NCBI RefSeq assembly: GCF_030253575.1
Contig: NC_080564.1
Span: 3,764,501-3,828,500, forward strand
Direction: 5' to 3'
DNA: 64,000 nt
Origin: Rhododendron vialii
Lineage: Eukaryota > Streptophyta > Magnoliopsida > Ericales > Ericaceae
Each line of letters opens with the position of its first letter. Position 1 is the stretch's first letter. Positions 1-11,150 of this stretch are shown in pieces. The translations under genes were made by a program, and so were the position numbers. The notes below the pieces were generated by a model. It worked only from the letters and a program-made list of their open reading frames with translations, was not told the DNA's origin and did not search any database.

Positions 1-3000
1 TTGAAACAATCGATGGTAGCATGAAACGTGGATAGCCAATCCATTCCCAAAATAAGATCAAACCCCGACATTCCCAAAACAATGAAGTCGAACACAAAGC
101 GACGATCATGAATCATTAACTCACAATCTCGACAGATTTGATCAAGAGGCATTCTACCCCCTAGAGGTGTTTCGACAAACAAAGGAGGACTAATAGTTTC
201 CGATTCCAATTCCAAAGTACACACAAATGATGCAACAATGAAAGAATGCGATGCTCCAGAATCAAAGAGTACTTTAGCAAATGAGTTGAACAAAAGAAAA
301 GTACCCCTCACAATAGAAGTCTTTGGAGCCTAAGAAGTGGTAGATGGAATAGCAGAAGTGATGTTGAAAACTCGCCCCTGGGTACCCTGACCCTGCATAA
401 AACCCCCTCTTTGACCAGAACCCTGAGCAGGCGCGGAAGAACTCGCTCCCTTGTCAACCCCGGAACTCTGAACCGATGTCGTCTGCCGGAAGTAAGGCTG
501 CTGCTGCCTCTGAGTACCCCTAAACGGCTGGCCCACATTATGCCCCGTTCCCGGCTGCTGCACAGAACCTGACTCACTGCGCGCTCCCGACCCCTGAGGA
601 CAACTCCTTGCGAAATGATCCGCTTTACCACAGATATAACAAGTTTCCCCGAGGCGTGGACACTGAGCACGAACGTGTCCAGGTTGATTACACTTATAGC
701 ACACGGTCGGAGGTCTAGACAAAGCACCCCGAGTCCCCAAAGAAGAAGGTTGCGACCTAAAGTTCGACGAACTACCTTGCGGTGCCTGAGATGATTCCCT
801 TGGCCTTTTCCTCCCTTGGCTTCCAAAGCTCTCCGATGAAGAACTCGTGTTCATGGTTGGTTGTCGTGGTTCCTAAACTCCCCTATTACGTTGCGCCTCT
901 TTCGGTATCTCAATGCTCCTCGCACACTCAACTACCTCGGCGTATTTTGTCTTGCATTGCACCATTACCATTCTCCTCACGGTATTTTGCAGTCCTTTCT
1001 CAAAGCGTCTACATTTCCTCTCTTCTGTCGCCACCAACTCTGGTGCAAAACGTGATAAGGATTGAAATTTTTGTGCGTACTCCGACACGGTCATGCTTCC
1101 TTGCTCTTACTTTTCGAATTGGTCCCTCAATTGCTCACGGCTAGTTTCTGGAAAATACTGCTCCTCAAATAACACCTCAAATTCAGCCCATGTCAAATTC
1201 TCAACGTCTGGCTCATCTACTTGAGCCGCGGTCCTTGCCGCTCTCCTCGCATCCTTCTTAGACTCTAAGACAGATTCCCACCATTCATCAGCTTCCCCAA
1301 CTAGTTGCATAGCCACGATACCTACCCTGATGGTGTCTTCGGTGATATTGAGAGCTCTAAAAAGCTTACGAATTTGAGCTAGCCAATGGTCAGCCACCAA
1401 AGGGTCGCTACTGGTTCCATCAAACACCGGTGGATTCCTACGGCTAAACTCTCGCATTGCCACCATGGCTCGATCCTCAACATTCTCCCTAGGAGCTTGG
1501 TTCAGAAGATTTGCAGCTGTAAGTGCTGCGACAAGATCCCTAGCAAACTGATTCTGAACAAGAGGTACTCCTGCACCTCGACCAGCCCCAGCCCCCGGGT
1601 TCCCACCTGGGTTCTCCCCATGCTGACTAACCTCATCCTCAAGAGGTACCCCACGGCCAAGACCACGACCTCGACCACCCCGGGTTCCAGCCCCAACTCG
1701 TCTGACACGCATTTTCGAAGACATCTTACTACATGACATAAGAGGAAAAACAATTAATCGCAACATTATTACTAGGAGGTCAAAGCCACGGACTTCCCAA
1801 CACGGGTCAATAACGACTCTACGCCACTCTACAATATCGAAAAATGCAATATCAAGTAATCACATGAATGTTAGTCACACAAGCATGCATAAGTTACGTT
1901 AGAAGGTGCAACATTTTGAACCCATGAGACAGAACGTCTCCCCACGGTCTCTAGGTGTTCTAAACCTATGCTCTGATACCAAGTTGTCACGTCCTCGAAA
2001 TTAAACATAATTATAAATGATTTACATAATAAAAATACTCACAAATATCCGTACGGTACCCAAAAGATCACTGTGTTCTCATTCCCTTAGTTACATTTCC
2101 AAGTCAAAAGAATTACAAATATTACAATGTCAGCTCGACGGCCCCAAATTATCGTAAGTATCGAATTTCAAAGAGAATTAGTGGTTACAATATTCCGAGT
2201 CAAAAAAATTACAATTTAAGTTACAAATATATCTTTCAAAATAAATTTACAAAGATGAATAGGTAACTCTTTTGGTTAGCTTTCAAAAATAATGTCCACA
2301 CTCCAAGCACGCCAAGCAATGCAAGCTATGGTTCCGGGTTAGCACCTGAAAATAATATAAGGCTTGAGCTACACTAGCCCAGTAGAAAAGTCTACGCAAA
2401 CTCTATATGCAAATGAGCGAGACGAATGAACGAATGATAAAAGATCACAAGACAACGGAGGAAGCACAATTTTCATGAACAAATGTCCCAAAATCTCCAA
2501 TTTTTCTTTTATTCAACCCATAAATCATACCCGTTCAATTCATGTCTCAACATGTCGTGTCGTTTGTGTGTCTGAGCCGAAGCTCCTGCCGAGCTAATTT
2601 TGGGATCCCGATGTCCCCTGCCAAGCACCCACCTTGAAGGTTGGGCCTTGAGTGATTATTTTGAGCATTAGCTCCTGCCAGGCTAATTATGGGACCCTGT
2701 TATCCCCTGTCAGGCACCCACTTGTCGGTGGGCCCCGAATGTTCGCGCGTCGTTCACAAGTTCAAGTGTATCGTTCGTACGATTATCTTGCATGATGCTC
2801 ATATTTATCATTTCACAGTTTCACCAATTTGACCGCATTATAAATATATTTCGTGTACCATTGACCAAAAGACATGCATGATTGTCCAACTCTTATTATT
2901 TATGTATATAATAATCATACAACCCATGGAATAACTTAAAACTTTGAAAAGAAATGGAACTTCAGTGCACGAAAGATTCTGACATGTTGACTGGTGACCA

Positions 3001-3804
3001 ACCGGTAGGGTACGGGAGGTACCGGTAGGAGTTAAGAAAATTTCCGAGGTCCTACCGGGTTGGATCAAGTCCTACCGGTACAAAAACTAATCAGAAAGGC
3101 CACCATTTTGCACAAGGAAAACTTTGAGACAGGCTACCGGTAGGAGAAAGTTCTACCGGTAGGAAGCTAATTTTCTGGCAACACAACAACATTCTACCGG
3201 TAGAAAGGACGGGCCTACCGATAGGAATCAAGGAAAAACAGACGATTCTAACAGTCACAACATATTTTTATTCAAACTCAACGACAACCAATACAAGCTC
3301 GAATAATACATAAAAACACTCAAACAACATATAAAAAAAGGTAGAATTTCCTACCTCGAGTATCCAAACCGAAATTAAGAAGATTGTGCAATCCCTAGCT
3401 TCCGAAATCCCAAACCAAGCAAGAATACACCAAACCGGGCTTAATTTAGTGCAATACGAGCCCAAATACGCAAATAGATGATGGAGTTGAGAGTGATTGT
3501 TGTGGGTTTTGAGTGATTGGGTGAGTTTTTGGGTGAAAGAGAGAGAGATTGAGAGAGAGAAACGAGAGAGAGCCGAGAGATGAGATGAGAATGGAAATAA
3601 AAAGAAAGAAAAACATTTCCCAGGAGACATACACGACACACACAAATGCACACATGCACTAATTATACTAAGACCCAAGATTCTTATTTACTTGCACATT
3701 GGACCACCTCAATCACATTCTTGTCATTTTCATTTTCATTTTCTTCTTCTTCTTCTTCTTTTATTAACATTATAAATAAATAAGAAAATTTACGGGTCTC
3801 TACA
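1..3804 (-). mobile_element. Ty3/gypsy LTR retrotransposon, 5' part, broken
   Basis: Read on the minus strand from 3804 downward the parts are: a long 5' LTR, a primer-binding site matching initiator Met tRNA (TGGTATCAGAGC, complement at about 1970-1981), a gag region (about 330-1766) and the start of the protease region running off the window at position 1. The gag region contains a retrotransposon-gag-like segment and a CCHC zinc knuckle pair (CYKCNQPGHVRAQC and CYICGKADHFARSC). The segment at 1-300 encodes the typical FDLILGMDWL stretch near the Ty3 protease active region. The gag reading frame looks interrupted by roughly two breaks, so I treat it as a fossil. Lineage is uncertain; the long LTR and protease motif suggest a Tekay/Del-like chromovirus, but no integrase chromodomain is visible in this window. 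Confidence 0.88.
1985..3804 (-). repeat. 5' LTR of the Ty3/gypsy element
   Basis: The LTR begins (minus strand) TGTAGAGACCCG at 3804 and ends CGAGGACGTGACA at 1985, just outside the primer-binding site, giving TG...CA ends and about 1820 bp. It contains two internal oddities. One is a roughly 110-bp imperfect tandem duplication at about 2580-2750, whose units both start with GCTCCTGCC. The other is a cluster of palindromic CTACCGGTAG-type motifs at about 3000-3225. The partner 3' LTR is outside the window, so age cannot be estimated. The five bases beyond the outer end are ACTAC. Confidence 0.82.
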
Positions 3805-4170
3805 ACTACTCTACTTGTAAATGCTTTCTGCATGTGCTTTGGAAATCAAATGATGAAGAGTAGAGGACTTTCCATCGAGGCATGCTCTTCACGATGTCTA
3901 GGCTGTCCAATATACTTTTGAATTGCCCAGATGAATTGCTCGGGCACCACGTGGGCTTGTCGAAAAAACTCGTTGTCGGACTTAATTAATCGCCCTTAAT
4001 TTGTTGTTCAAAAAGAATGGTTTCATTTTTGTTGAAAAAGAAAGTGAGTGTTATTCTAAAATGCGGTGGTTTCAATTCCAAAAGGATTGACAATGATTAC
4101 TCGGGCACCGTCACGTAATACCCATCCAGCATTGACAAATTTCACTAAACACCTCCACCCTGCAAGTTGA

Positions 4171-4180
4171 TTTATAAATC
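4171..4180 (+). promoter_or_regulatory. TATA box of the P450 gene
   Basis: TTTATAAATC lies 44-53 bp upstream of the P450 start codon, the only good TATA-like match in the 420 bp between the LTR edge and the gene. It implies a very short leader of about 20 nt. The rest of 3805-4223 holds no other feature that I can recognise. The retrotransposon LTR therefore ends only about 370 bp from this promoter. Confidence 0.5.
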
Positions 4181-4223
4181 CACATGAATGATTCCATTTG
4201 TCTGATGAACTGAACATACCAAA

Positions 4224-7200
4224 ATGGAACCAAGTTTTCAATCATTATCATGTGCCGCTGCGCTCTTTCTAAGTATTGCTGCACTCTACTACTACCTCTC
4301 ATCAAAACCAAATTCCCACCGCAACCTCCCACCAACCCCACCGTCTCTTCCCATCATAGGCCACCTCCACCTCATCAGACCGCCTCTCCACCGCACCCTC
4401 CACCGCCTCTCCCAATCCCTCGGCCCGGTTTTCTCCCTCCGGTTCGGCTCCCGCCCCGTCGTGGTCGTGTCCTCCCCTCCCCTTGTTGAGGAATGCTTCA
4501 CGAGAAACGACGTCGTCCTGGCCAACCGCCCCAAGTTCCTCAGCGGCAAGTACTTCAGCTACAACTACACCGGCATCGCCACCGCCCCCTACGGCGACCA
4601 CTGGCGCAACCTCCGCCGCCTCATGTCCCTCGAGATCTTCTCCGCGAGTCGACTCAACGATTCCTTACCCATTCGCCAATCCCAAGTCGAGCTCCTACTC
4701 CTTGACCTGTGCAGAAACTCGTCCGTGAACTTCTCGAGCGTCGAGTTGAAGTCAAAGCTTTCGGAGCTGAGCTTCAACGTGATCATGAGAATGATCGCCG
4801 GAGAGCGGTGTTCCGAGGAGGCGGGGGAGTTTCGGGGTCTAGTGGGAGAGGCGTTCGAGTTGTGCGACGCGGCGAATCCGGGCGACTTCGTGCCGGTTTT
4901 GCGGTGGGTTGACTTCGGAGGTTACGAGAAGAATCTGAAGAGGATTCACGGGAGGCTTGATGCGTTTTTCCGACATCTGATCGACGAGCATCGGCTCGAT
5001 AAGGGTAATGATTCCATGATCGATCATTTGCTTTCCCTGCAAGAATCGCAGCCGGAATATTATACTGATGAGATTATTAGAGGGCTTATATTGGTTAGTG
5101 CCTCTCCTCCCTCGCTCTGTTTTTCTCTCTCTAAATTTTGTTTCTCTCTCATTTTTCTCTGTTAGGTTAGGGTTGACTCTTCTTTTTTTTTGGGTAAATT
5201 ATCATCTTAACCGAGAACTCATATCTACTCCTTGAGAAATTTTTGGATGCAAATAGGGTTTTAGACACGTGGTACCCGGCAGCGCATTTGAGCCGTTCAA
5301 ACGTGGTCGGTTCAGATCTCAGCATAGGAAAAGAGGAGAGAGAGGTCGGCTGAGTAAGAATGAGGATGCTTCGATCTCGACCATCCAAAATACGTTTGGC
5401 TACGAGGAAAGAAAAACACAAAACAACTATCCCAAAACAATTAGGGGCCAAAAATCCTCCTATGAATTCTCCAAGCAGCAGTAAGAGCTAGGTTCTGACT
5501 TGAAGCTTTAATCCTCCCAGAATTTATACACCCACGAATGTCCTCCAATATAGGGTTCTGCAGAGAAAGAGCAATCCTTGCACTAACGCTGAAAAGTTGT
5601 ACCATTTCTCTCCCTCCACAGCCAATAGATGACAGCTGAGCTGCCAAAGACAATTTGAACACAGAATGGGACATAGCGCCACCTCCTCTATGCTGTTTAG
5701 TCCAAGCCAAAAACCCCTCTTAAGTCTACTGAACTTAGTTGCAGGGAGCTCCGAAAGTGGTGCCGCTTCCAACTAAGGAGCTTGACGAGAACCCACTCCC
5801 ATTGAGATGGGAGCTTGCTCCTTACAAAGATGAGAGCTTTTGTATGATCTATGTATAGAAAAAAATGAATTTATCAATTGGCTTTATTAATTGGTCTTTG
5901 ATGAACTTGTATATCTAGCCCAAGTCATGATATTTTGAAAAGAAAATCATACTATATTGTAATACTAGCCCATTTCTTTTACTTAATTATGGAGGACTTG
6001 GCCCATATTTTTACTTGCTAAAATGATTGTACTTTTAAAGTGAATACTTTATGCTACGTTATTTTCATAATATATGTACACGCTCTCAACCTTGGGAGCT
6101 TTTGTATTCCCTCGCTCTCCCGCTCCCGCCCCACTTTGTGCAACTAAGCTACTGAACCATTACTGATCCCATTACACAACAGATTTGAACTGCAAACTTG
6201 CTGATCAGTAAAAGAACAGGAGAAGAATAAATGGGGATGAGATTCATCTTTCCCTAAGGCAAAGAGTACACTGAGAGAGTCCACCTGCATACCCCAAGAA
6301 GGGAGTCTGTCTTCGGTAGATAGCCTCCCCAAAGCAGCTAACCACTGAATAAATTCCCACCTTGAAACATGAAGTTTGAACCAGATAACCTTGAACCAAG
6401 GGAAAATAGGGTTAGAAGCCCTAAAGGCCTGCCAAGCAGACCTTACTAGCTGTGAGGTTCCATAACACTGAATCAGAGGAGTAAGGATCAGGAAGGAAGT
6501 CCTCTGGAGTACCTGTTGGGTTTTGCCTCAACCCCAATCACACCAAACACAAGCACAATCACAGACAAGCTCGAAAAGAAAAAGCAACACCAAGAACTTA
6601 CGTGGTTCGGCCAAACAACCGGCCTACATCCACGGGGAGGGGGGTTTCACTATATCGTGAAATTACACAGTGAGATTTGCTACACAATCACTCACTCTCT
6701 CCTCTCAATACAATGGAACTCTCCTCTCAATCTCTCTCTCGGTCTCTCCTGCTCTCTCTATTTTTTCAGTCACACACTCACACACTAGGATACAAGAGAA
6801 TACAAAAACAAGGAGAACTAATTGGGCTAAACCAGCCCAATACCAAAAAACAGGCCCACCGGGTGGACCCAACAGTACCTTGCATAATTTCCATTATGGC
6901 AGGGTCCCTTTGTCTAGGCTAAGACCATCTATGCCCTTGAACAATGGAACTGACCTTAGTAAACAGAGACCTTCTCAAGTTGTGCACAACATGTTCTCCA
7001 TATGTCTGGTACAGAGGTCCAAATGGGTGCCAGTTATCAAGCCACAAAAATGTATTATCCCCATTCCCAACCTTGTATGTAATCCAAGGTGCAGCCTTAT
7101 TTCTAAGCTCCATAATTGGAATTCTATCTTCACTATTATGGAAAATATATCCCTACGAGATTCCAATTTATTACTCCGTAATTAACCTAGTCACATCACA

Positions 7201-8096
7201 CGACGGGTATACATGTAAAGTTTACAACCAGATATTTCAAAAAAGGACCTTAATTAGGTTGGCATAAATTATCTATGGTTTTTCTGACTACCATATGTCT
7301 CTTTAGGATGTTTAGGTAAATCTGTCTAAGAAAAAATAATGGTTGCGAGTCACATTGTCTAGCATCTCCCAAATACTTGAACAAATGTCATCCAAATCAC
7401 AAAATATTAAGCTTCTGGGAATTTGGAGAAATAAGTAGCCCACCTCACTCAGATGATATTAATTTGTTTATTTGTTTTGTCTAGGCTGTGATACTTGCAG
7501 GTACCGATACTTCAGCGGTGACAATGGAATGGGCAATGGCGTTATTAGTTAACCACCCAGAGGTGTTAAAGAAAGCTAGAGCCGAGTTAGATGCTTATGT
7601 GGGGCAAGATCGCTTGGTTGACGAATCAGACCTCTCAAAACTAAATTACCTCCAAGCCATCATCTTGGAAACTCTTCGATTGTTTCCGGCCGCACCACTC
7701 TTAGTACCGCACATGCCATCTAGTGATTGTACAATCGGAGGATTCGATGTACCGCGCGGCACGATATTGTTGGTCAATGCATGGGCCATTCACAGGGATC
7801 CTGAGCTTTGGGATGACCCCATAAGCTTCAATCCCGAGAGGTTTAAAGATGGCGAAGTGGAAGGACACAAGTTAATGCCATTCGGGATGGGACGGAGGGC
7901 CTGTCCAGGGTCAAGCCTGGCCCAACGTGTTGTGGGTCTGGTCTTGGGTTCGTTGATCCAGTGTTTTGAATGGGAGAGGGTAAGTGAGGAGGCTGTTGAT
8001 CTTAGTGAAGGCAAAGGGCTAACCATGCCTAAACTAGAGCCATTGGAAGCCATGTGTAAAGCACGAGCCATCATGAGAAAGGTTCTCTCTAAATGA
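4224..8096 (+). CDS. Cytochrome P450, CYP81 family-like
   Basis: A membrane-bound heme monooxygenase, predicted to act at the ER with NADPH-P450 reductase. Exons are 4224-5093 and 7485-8096; the intron (5094-7484, GT..AG, phase 0) splits just before the I-helix, the position usual for A-type P450s. The product is 493 aa, normal for the family. Visible parts: N-terminal anchor (residues about 9-25), proline-rich hinge [13 protein letters not shown]-helix WRNLR, I-helix AGTDTS (295-300), ETLR (352-355), FNPERF (405-410) and heme-binding [11 protein letters not shown] (422-432, Cys430 as thiolate ligand). The MRMIAGERC and [19 protein letters not shown] stretches resemble CYP81 members such as isoflavone hydroxylases and CYP81Q lignan enzymes; the substrate cannot be told from sequence. 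Both exons are open and complete. The intron is unusually large because it has collected three mobile elements. Confidence 0.93.
5734..6148. mobile_element. Non-autonomous TIR element (hAT- or Mutator-like)
   Basis: A perfect 10-bp inverted repeat, CTTAGTTGCA at the left and TGCAACTAAG at the right, is flanked by the direct repeat CTACTGAA (left 5726-5733, right 6149-6156). The duplication is 8 bp, or 9 bp if the ambiguous C is counted with the target, so either a hAT or a Mutator-like transposase could have moved it. The 415-bp interior has no coding capacity. It interrupts the LINE fragment and is therefore younger than it. Confidence 0.78.
6514..6874. mobile_element. Solo LTR with 5-bp target-site duplication
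   Basis: A 361-bp unit begins TGTTGGGTTTTGCC and ends GGACCCAACA. The ends form the inverted repeat TGTTGGG/CCCAACA and the unit is flanked by GTACC on both sides (6509-6513 and 6875-6879). No internal domain or second LTR is present, so it looks like the product of LTR-LTR recombination. A Ty1/copia origin is plausible from the short LTR but not shown. It sits inside the LINE fragment in the P450 intron. Confidence 0.85.
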
Positions 8097-8115
8097 CCAA
8101 ATTACTGGTACTTTA

Positions 8116-8284
8116 TGCTCTGTTTGGAACCTGTGGAAAGAAAATGAAAAGACCTTTTCCATTGTTTGGTTTGAAGAGAAAGAGTGAAGAAAATAAAAAT
8201 TTCAAGTGTAGTGAATAGTAAACTTTCCTTCTCATTTTCCTTCTCTTTTATTTTCCTTTCCTTTCCCTAGGTTCCAAACAAAGC
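8116..8284. mobile_element. Tourist-like MITE just 3' of the P450 gene
   Basis: The inverted ends GCTCTGTTTGGAACC and GGTTCCAAACAAAGC are flanked by TTA (8113-8115 and 8285-8287), the 3-bp target favoured by PIF/Harbinger-type elements. The element starts only about 20 bp after the P450 stop codon and so probably supplies part of its 3' UTR or polyadenylation region. Confidence 0.65.
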
Positions 8285-9745
8285 TTAATCTAAAACAATT
8301 TCATTTCTTCTTAAAGTGTTAGGCTCACTGAAATGACATTTTTAGCCTTCATGTGCAATTAATTTATACTTCCATTTGCTCACAAACTTTATCTAAGTGC
8401 ACAAGCCGAAAGTTACACTAATATTTACATAACTGCACAAACCAAAAGTTTGAGACCGGAGCAGGCCTCACTCGACGGAGCAGCACGCCCCTCGGAGGAA
8501 CAGCATGCCCCATGAGTCCAAATTGCAGTCTTCCTCTCTCATAGTAAAAGATTTTCCATAGGAGACCAGATAAATTATAAAATGACCCTTGCCACTATTG
8601 AGCTCATAGGAATTTGCAGCACATTGGTATGAGAAATATGCCAATTTATGTTGTTTTTGTTGTAATTCTAGAGCAAAACGAAAATATATATTGACCATAA
8701 TGGATTGTAGGTGCACCTAACTAATTAACTTTTGGAAAGAGTGGTTATATAATGTATACCTAAAAGTTATCTCCTACCTCACCTTATAAAGCAAGAGTCT
8801 CAAAACTAAATTAATGTGGAATATCCTAGGATTAGATGTGGGCCAAACCTATCAAAAATGCATCAAGATGTCTAGTGTAACATGGTATTTGGGCTCTTTG
8901 AGATTGAACTATTTTGGTGTCATCCGGCTTGTTTTTGTTGGATATACATACTTCACGAGGATTAGTTTATAACCATGTTTGATCGTGGGATTAGATCGCG
9001 TCGTATTGAAATATGTTGTGAACTTTAACTGCGCTTGATGTGAAAATCAAGAGAGATTTAGAAGTTATCAACCAGCCTTAAACACCATGAGAGACTGTTT
9101 CAATCGCATGGGTAGATTTTGTAGTCCACAAACTGCCTTATTGACACTAAGAATAGTGGATGAGTTGTGGTTAGGAGGTGAAATATCAATCTAGTGTTTT
9201 GTTAACGTATTGTCCAAACATTGCTCCGGTGAGAATTGAATAATCGATTTTTTCAATCTTGGTTCCGAAGGAGAAAACGAGAAAGATTGAGAAAAAATAG
9301 ATTCTTTTTATTTGTCCTCTTTATTACGAGCATACGTGTCCTATAAACATCAATTCCAGAGTTAAGATAATAGATTTTTTTCTTATCGGCAAAAGTCAGT
9401 ATTGTTAATAATTACCTTCTTATTTTTGGCACCTAAGTGCACCCTCTTTATGTTGTGGCAAATCAAAATAACAGGGATCAAGTTTGGCCAATGAAACAAT
9501 GGAGGATAAGCTTCATTATTGTGAGGGATTTCAACTACATTAAATGATCTTTCAAATTCGTCAAGACTCTCTAGTTTATGGCCCATTGTCTATGAGATAC
9601 AAGTTTTTTTTTGGATAAGCTTTGAGATACAAGTTGCTGCTTCATTAAATCTACTTGACTAATCGGTTCACGATTCGATTTTGATCGTGATGGGCTGATA
9701 CCAAGAACGAGTCCTAGACGAGCAAACCTAATTATTTTAGAGTGT

Positions 9746-10163
9746 AAATTCTATCCGCCATAGGTGGAAATCATGGGGTTTCTACCACCGTGTGTGGGTC
9801 CTAGAAGACTTTTTTTGTTATAATCTGAACCGTTCATCTTGTAGAACACATAGAGTAGTATACTCATTACAAAAATCAGCTTGATTGGATATCGATAGGT
9901 ATATCAAAACTTGAATTTTGGTTTACAGAATGGAGGGTCATAGATTTTGAAGTTAAATTCTTTATGGCAGTCCATTTCCTAAACCGAAATTCAATTTTTA
10001 ATATACCTATTGATGTTCGACCAAACTCATTTTTTGCGTGCATATACTCTTATGTGGACTCTGCAAGATGAACAGTTCAAATTGTAACAAAAAATGCTTG
10101 GTGAGACCTGTAACGGGCTGTGGTGGAAAACCAAAGATTTCCACATGTGGTGGAAAAAATTTT
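9746..10163. mobile_element. Foldback (hairpin) MITE, CCGTTCA/ATCAGCT core family
   Basis: The two halves are imperfect inverted copies: AAATT...CCATAGGTGGAAATC at the left answers GATTTCCACATGTGGTGG...AATTT at the right. Inner arms pair through AACCGTTCATCTTG and CAAGATGAACAGTT, then through the GGTATATCAAAACTTGAATT stretch and its complement. The left arm has AAAATCAGCTTGATTGGATA, the core shared with other hairpin elements here. No coding capacity. Confidence 0.65.
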
Positions 10164-10503
10164 AACTCATTATTTTAACAGCCGAAACAGTAACAATGAA
10201 AATGGCTCCTTCTTTAAAGCCTCTTGGCGAGTTGATGTTACAATTAGGGATACCTTCGAATTGTTGTTAGGATATTGATTCATTTTGAAGGGTGAACCTT
10301 CCTTTTTTTCCCTAAAAAAGTTACACATCTCCTTTAACTCACCAAAGAGTGCAAAAGCAGATAAAAGGGCTTTGCTTCCTTCATACATATCCCACCTATG
10401 GTACGTTTGAAAATATCAAGATTGGGTGGTCAATAGTCCCCCATATCAGCAACCATATCAGCAACCCCAATTCATGGTATTGTCACATGGAGAAGTTTTT
10501 TTT

Positions 10504-10704
10504 GGTGCCGTGCGGAGTAACACATGTGGTACCCCGTCCGCAATCTCAACCGTTCAAAAATGTTTTTGACGGTTCGATTTTAGAGAGAAAGAAAAAGAGA
10601 ATGGTCGGGTGAAGAAAGAGAGAGAATAAATCTGAACCGTCCAAAACATATTTGAACGAGTGAGATTGCCGACGGGTATAGTCGCATAGTACCTGCTCGG
10701 CACC
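10504..10704. mobile_element. Short MITE with GGTGCCG / CGGCACC ends
   Basis: The outer arms GGTGCCG and CGGCACC enclose second arms CGCAATCTCAACCGTTCAAA and its approximate complement near 10639-10665. A purine-rich stretch (AGAGAGAAAGAAAAAGAGAA) fills the middle. Related sequence is recognisable at 13371-13603 and, in part, at about 5240-5400 in the P450 intron. The target duplication is unclear because the flanks are T and A runs. Confidence 0.55.
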
Positions 10705-11150
10705 AAAAAATTTCTGTGTCACATTTCATTAAAGTGAGTGAAATTCAAATATCACATACTACTGTACTTTCTTTCTATGCTTTTCTCACCAGTTTTATTT
10801 ATTTTCCCTTTTTAGGAGATCAACAAATTCTTCTCCATTTCCCACCCACATGGCATGTTGAATTCATAATTTTTTTGCTTTCCAACGGCCTCTTCCACAT
10901 ATACTTAAATATTTTCCCAAAATAAAGAGGAAAATATAATAGAAAATTAAATAAAAGCTAAGAACATTAAAAGTCTACACTCCATGCCCTAAATCATCAG
11001 TTACTCCATGCCAAGAAAGCCTAACGCACACCAACCAAGACAGTAATGTACATTCAAACCCTACCTAAATAGACCATCTCTGAACCGGGTTCAACTTCAA
11101 CATCTCCGGTTTTCATCCTAAACCCCTATCTAAAAACTAAACGCCATCCT

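Larger units (their letters stand above)
5441..7166 (-). mobile_element. LINE (L1-like) 3' fragment inside the P450 intron
   Basis: Three antisense pieces (about 6875-7166, 6158-6508 and 5441-5733) carry the C-terminal region of a plant LINE reverse transcriptase. The first encodes [18 protein letters not shown] followed by FGPL. The second encodes [20 protein letters not shown] followed by HLFFSC, the zf-RVT region. The third continues in degenerate form. The pieces are separated by the short TIR element at 5734-6148 and the solo LTR at 6514-6874. The upstream RT core and ORF1 are absent, so it is a 5'-truncated, decayed copy. Both P450 splice sites lie outside it. Confidence 0.75.
8285..11150. 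other. Intergenic DNA between P450 and GATA genes
   Basis: AT-rich DNA with no gene that I can support. It contains the hairpin element at 9746-10163 and the shorter GGTGCCG element at 10504-10704. A 67-codon antisense stretch near 9383-9586 has protein-like composition but no recognisable motif, so I do not call it. Confidence 0.6.
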
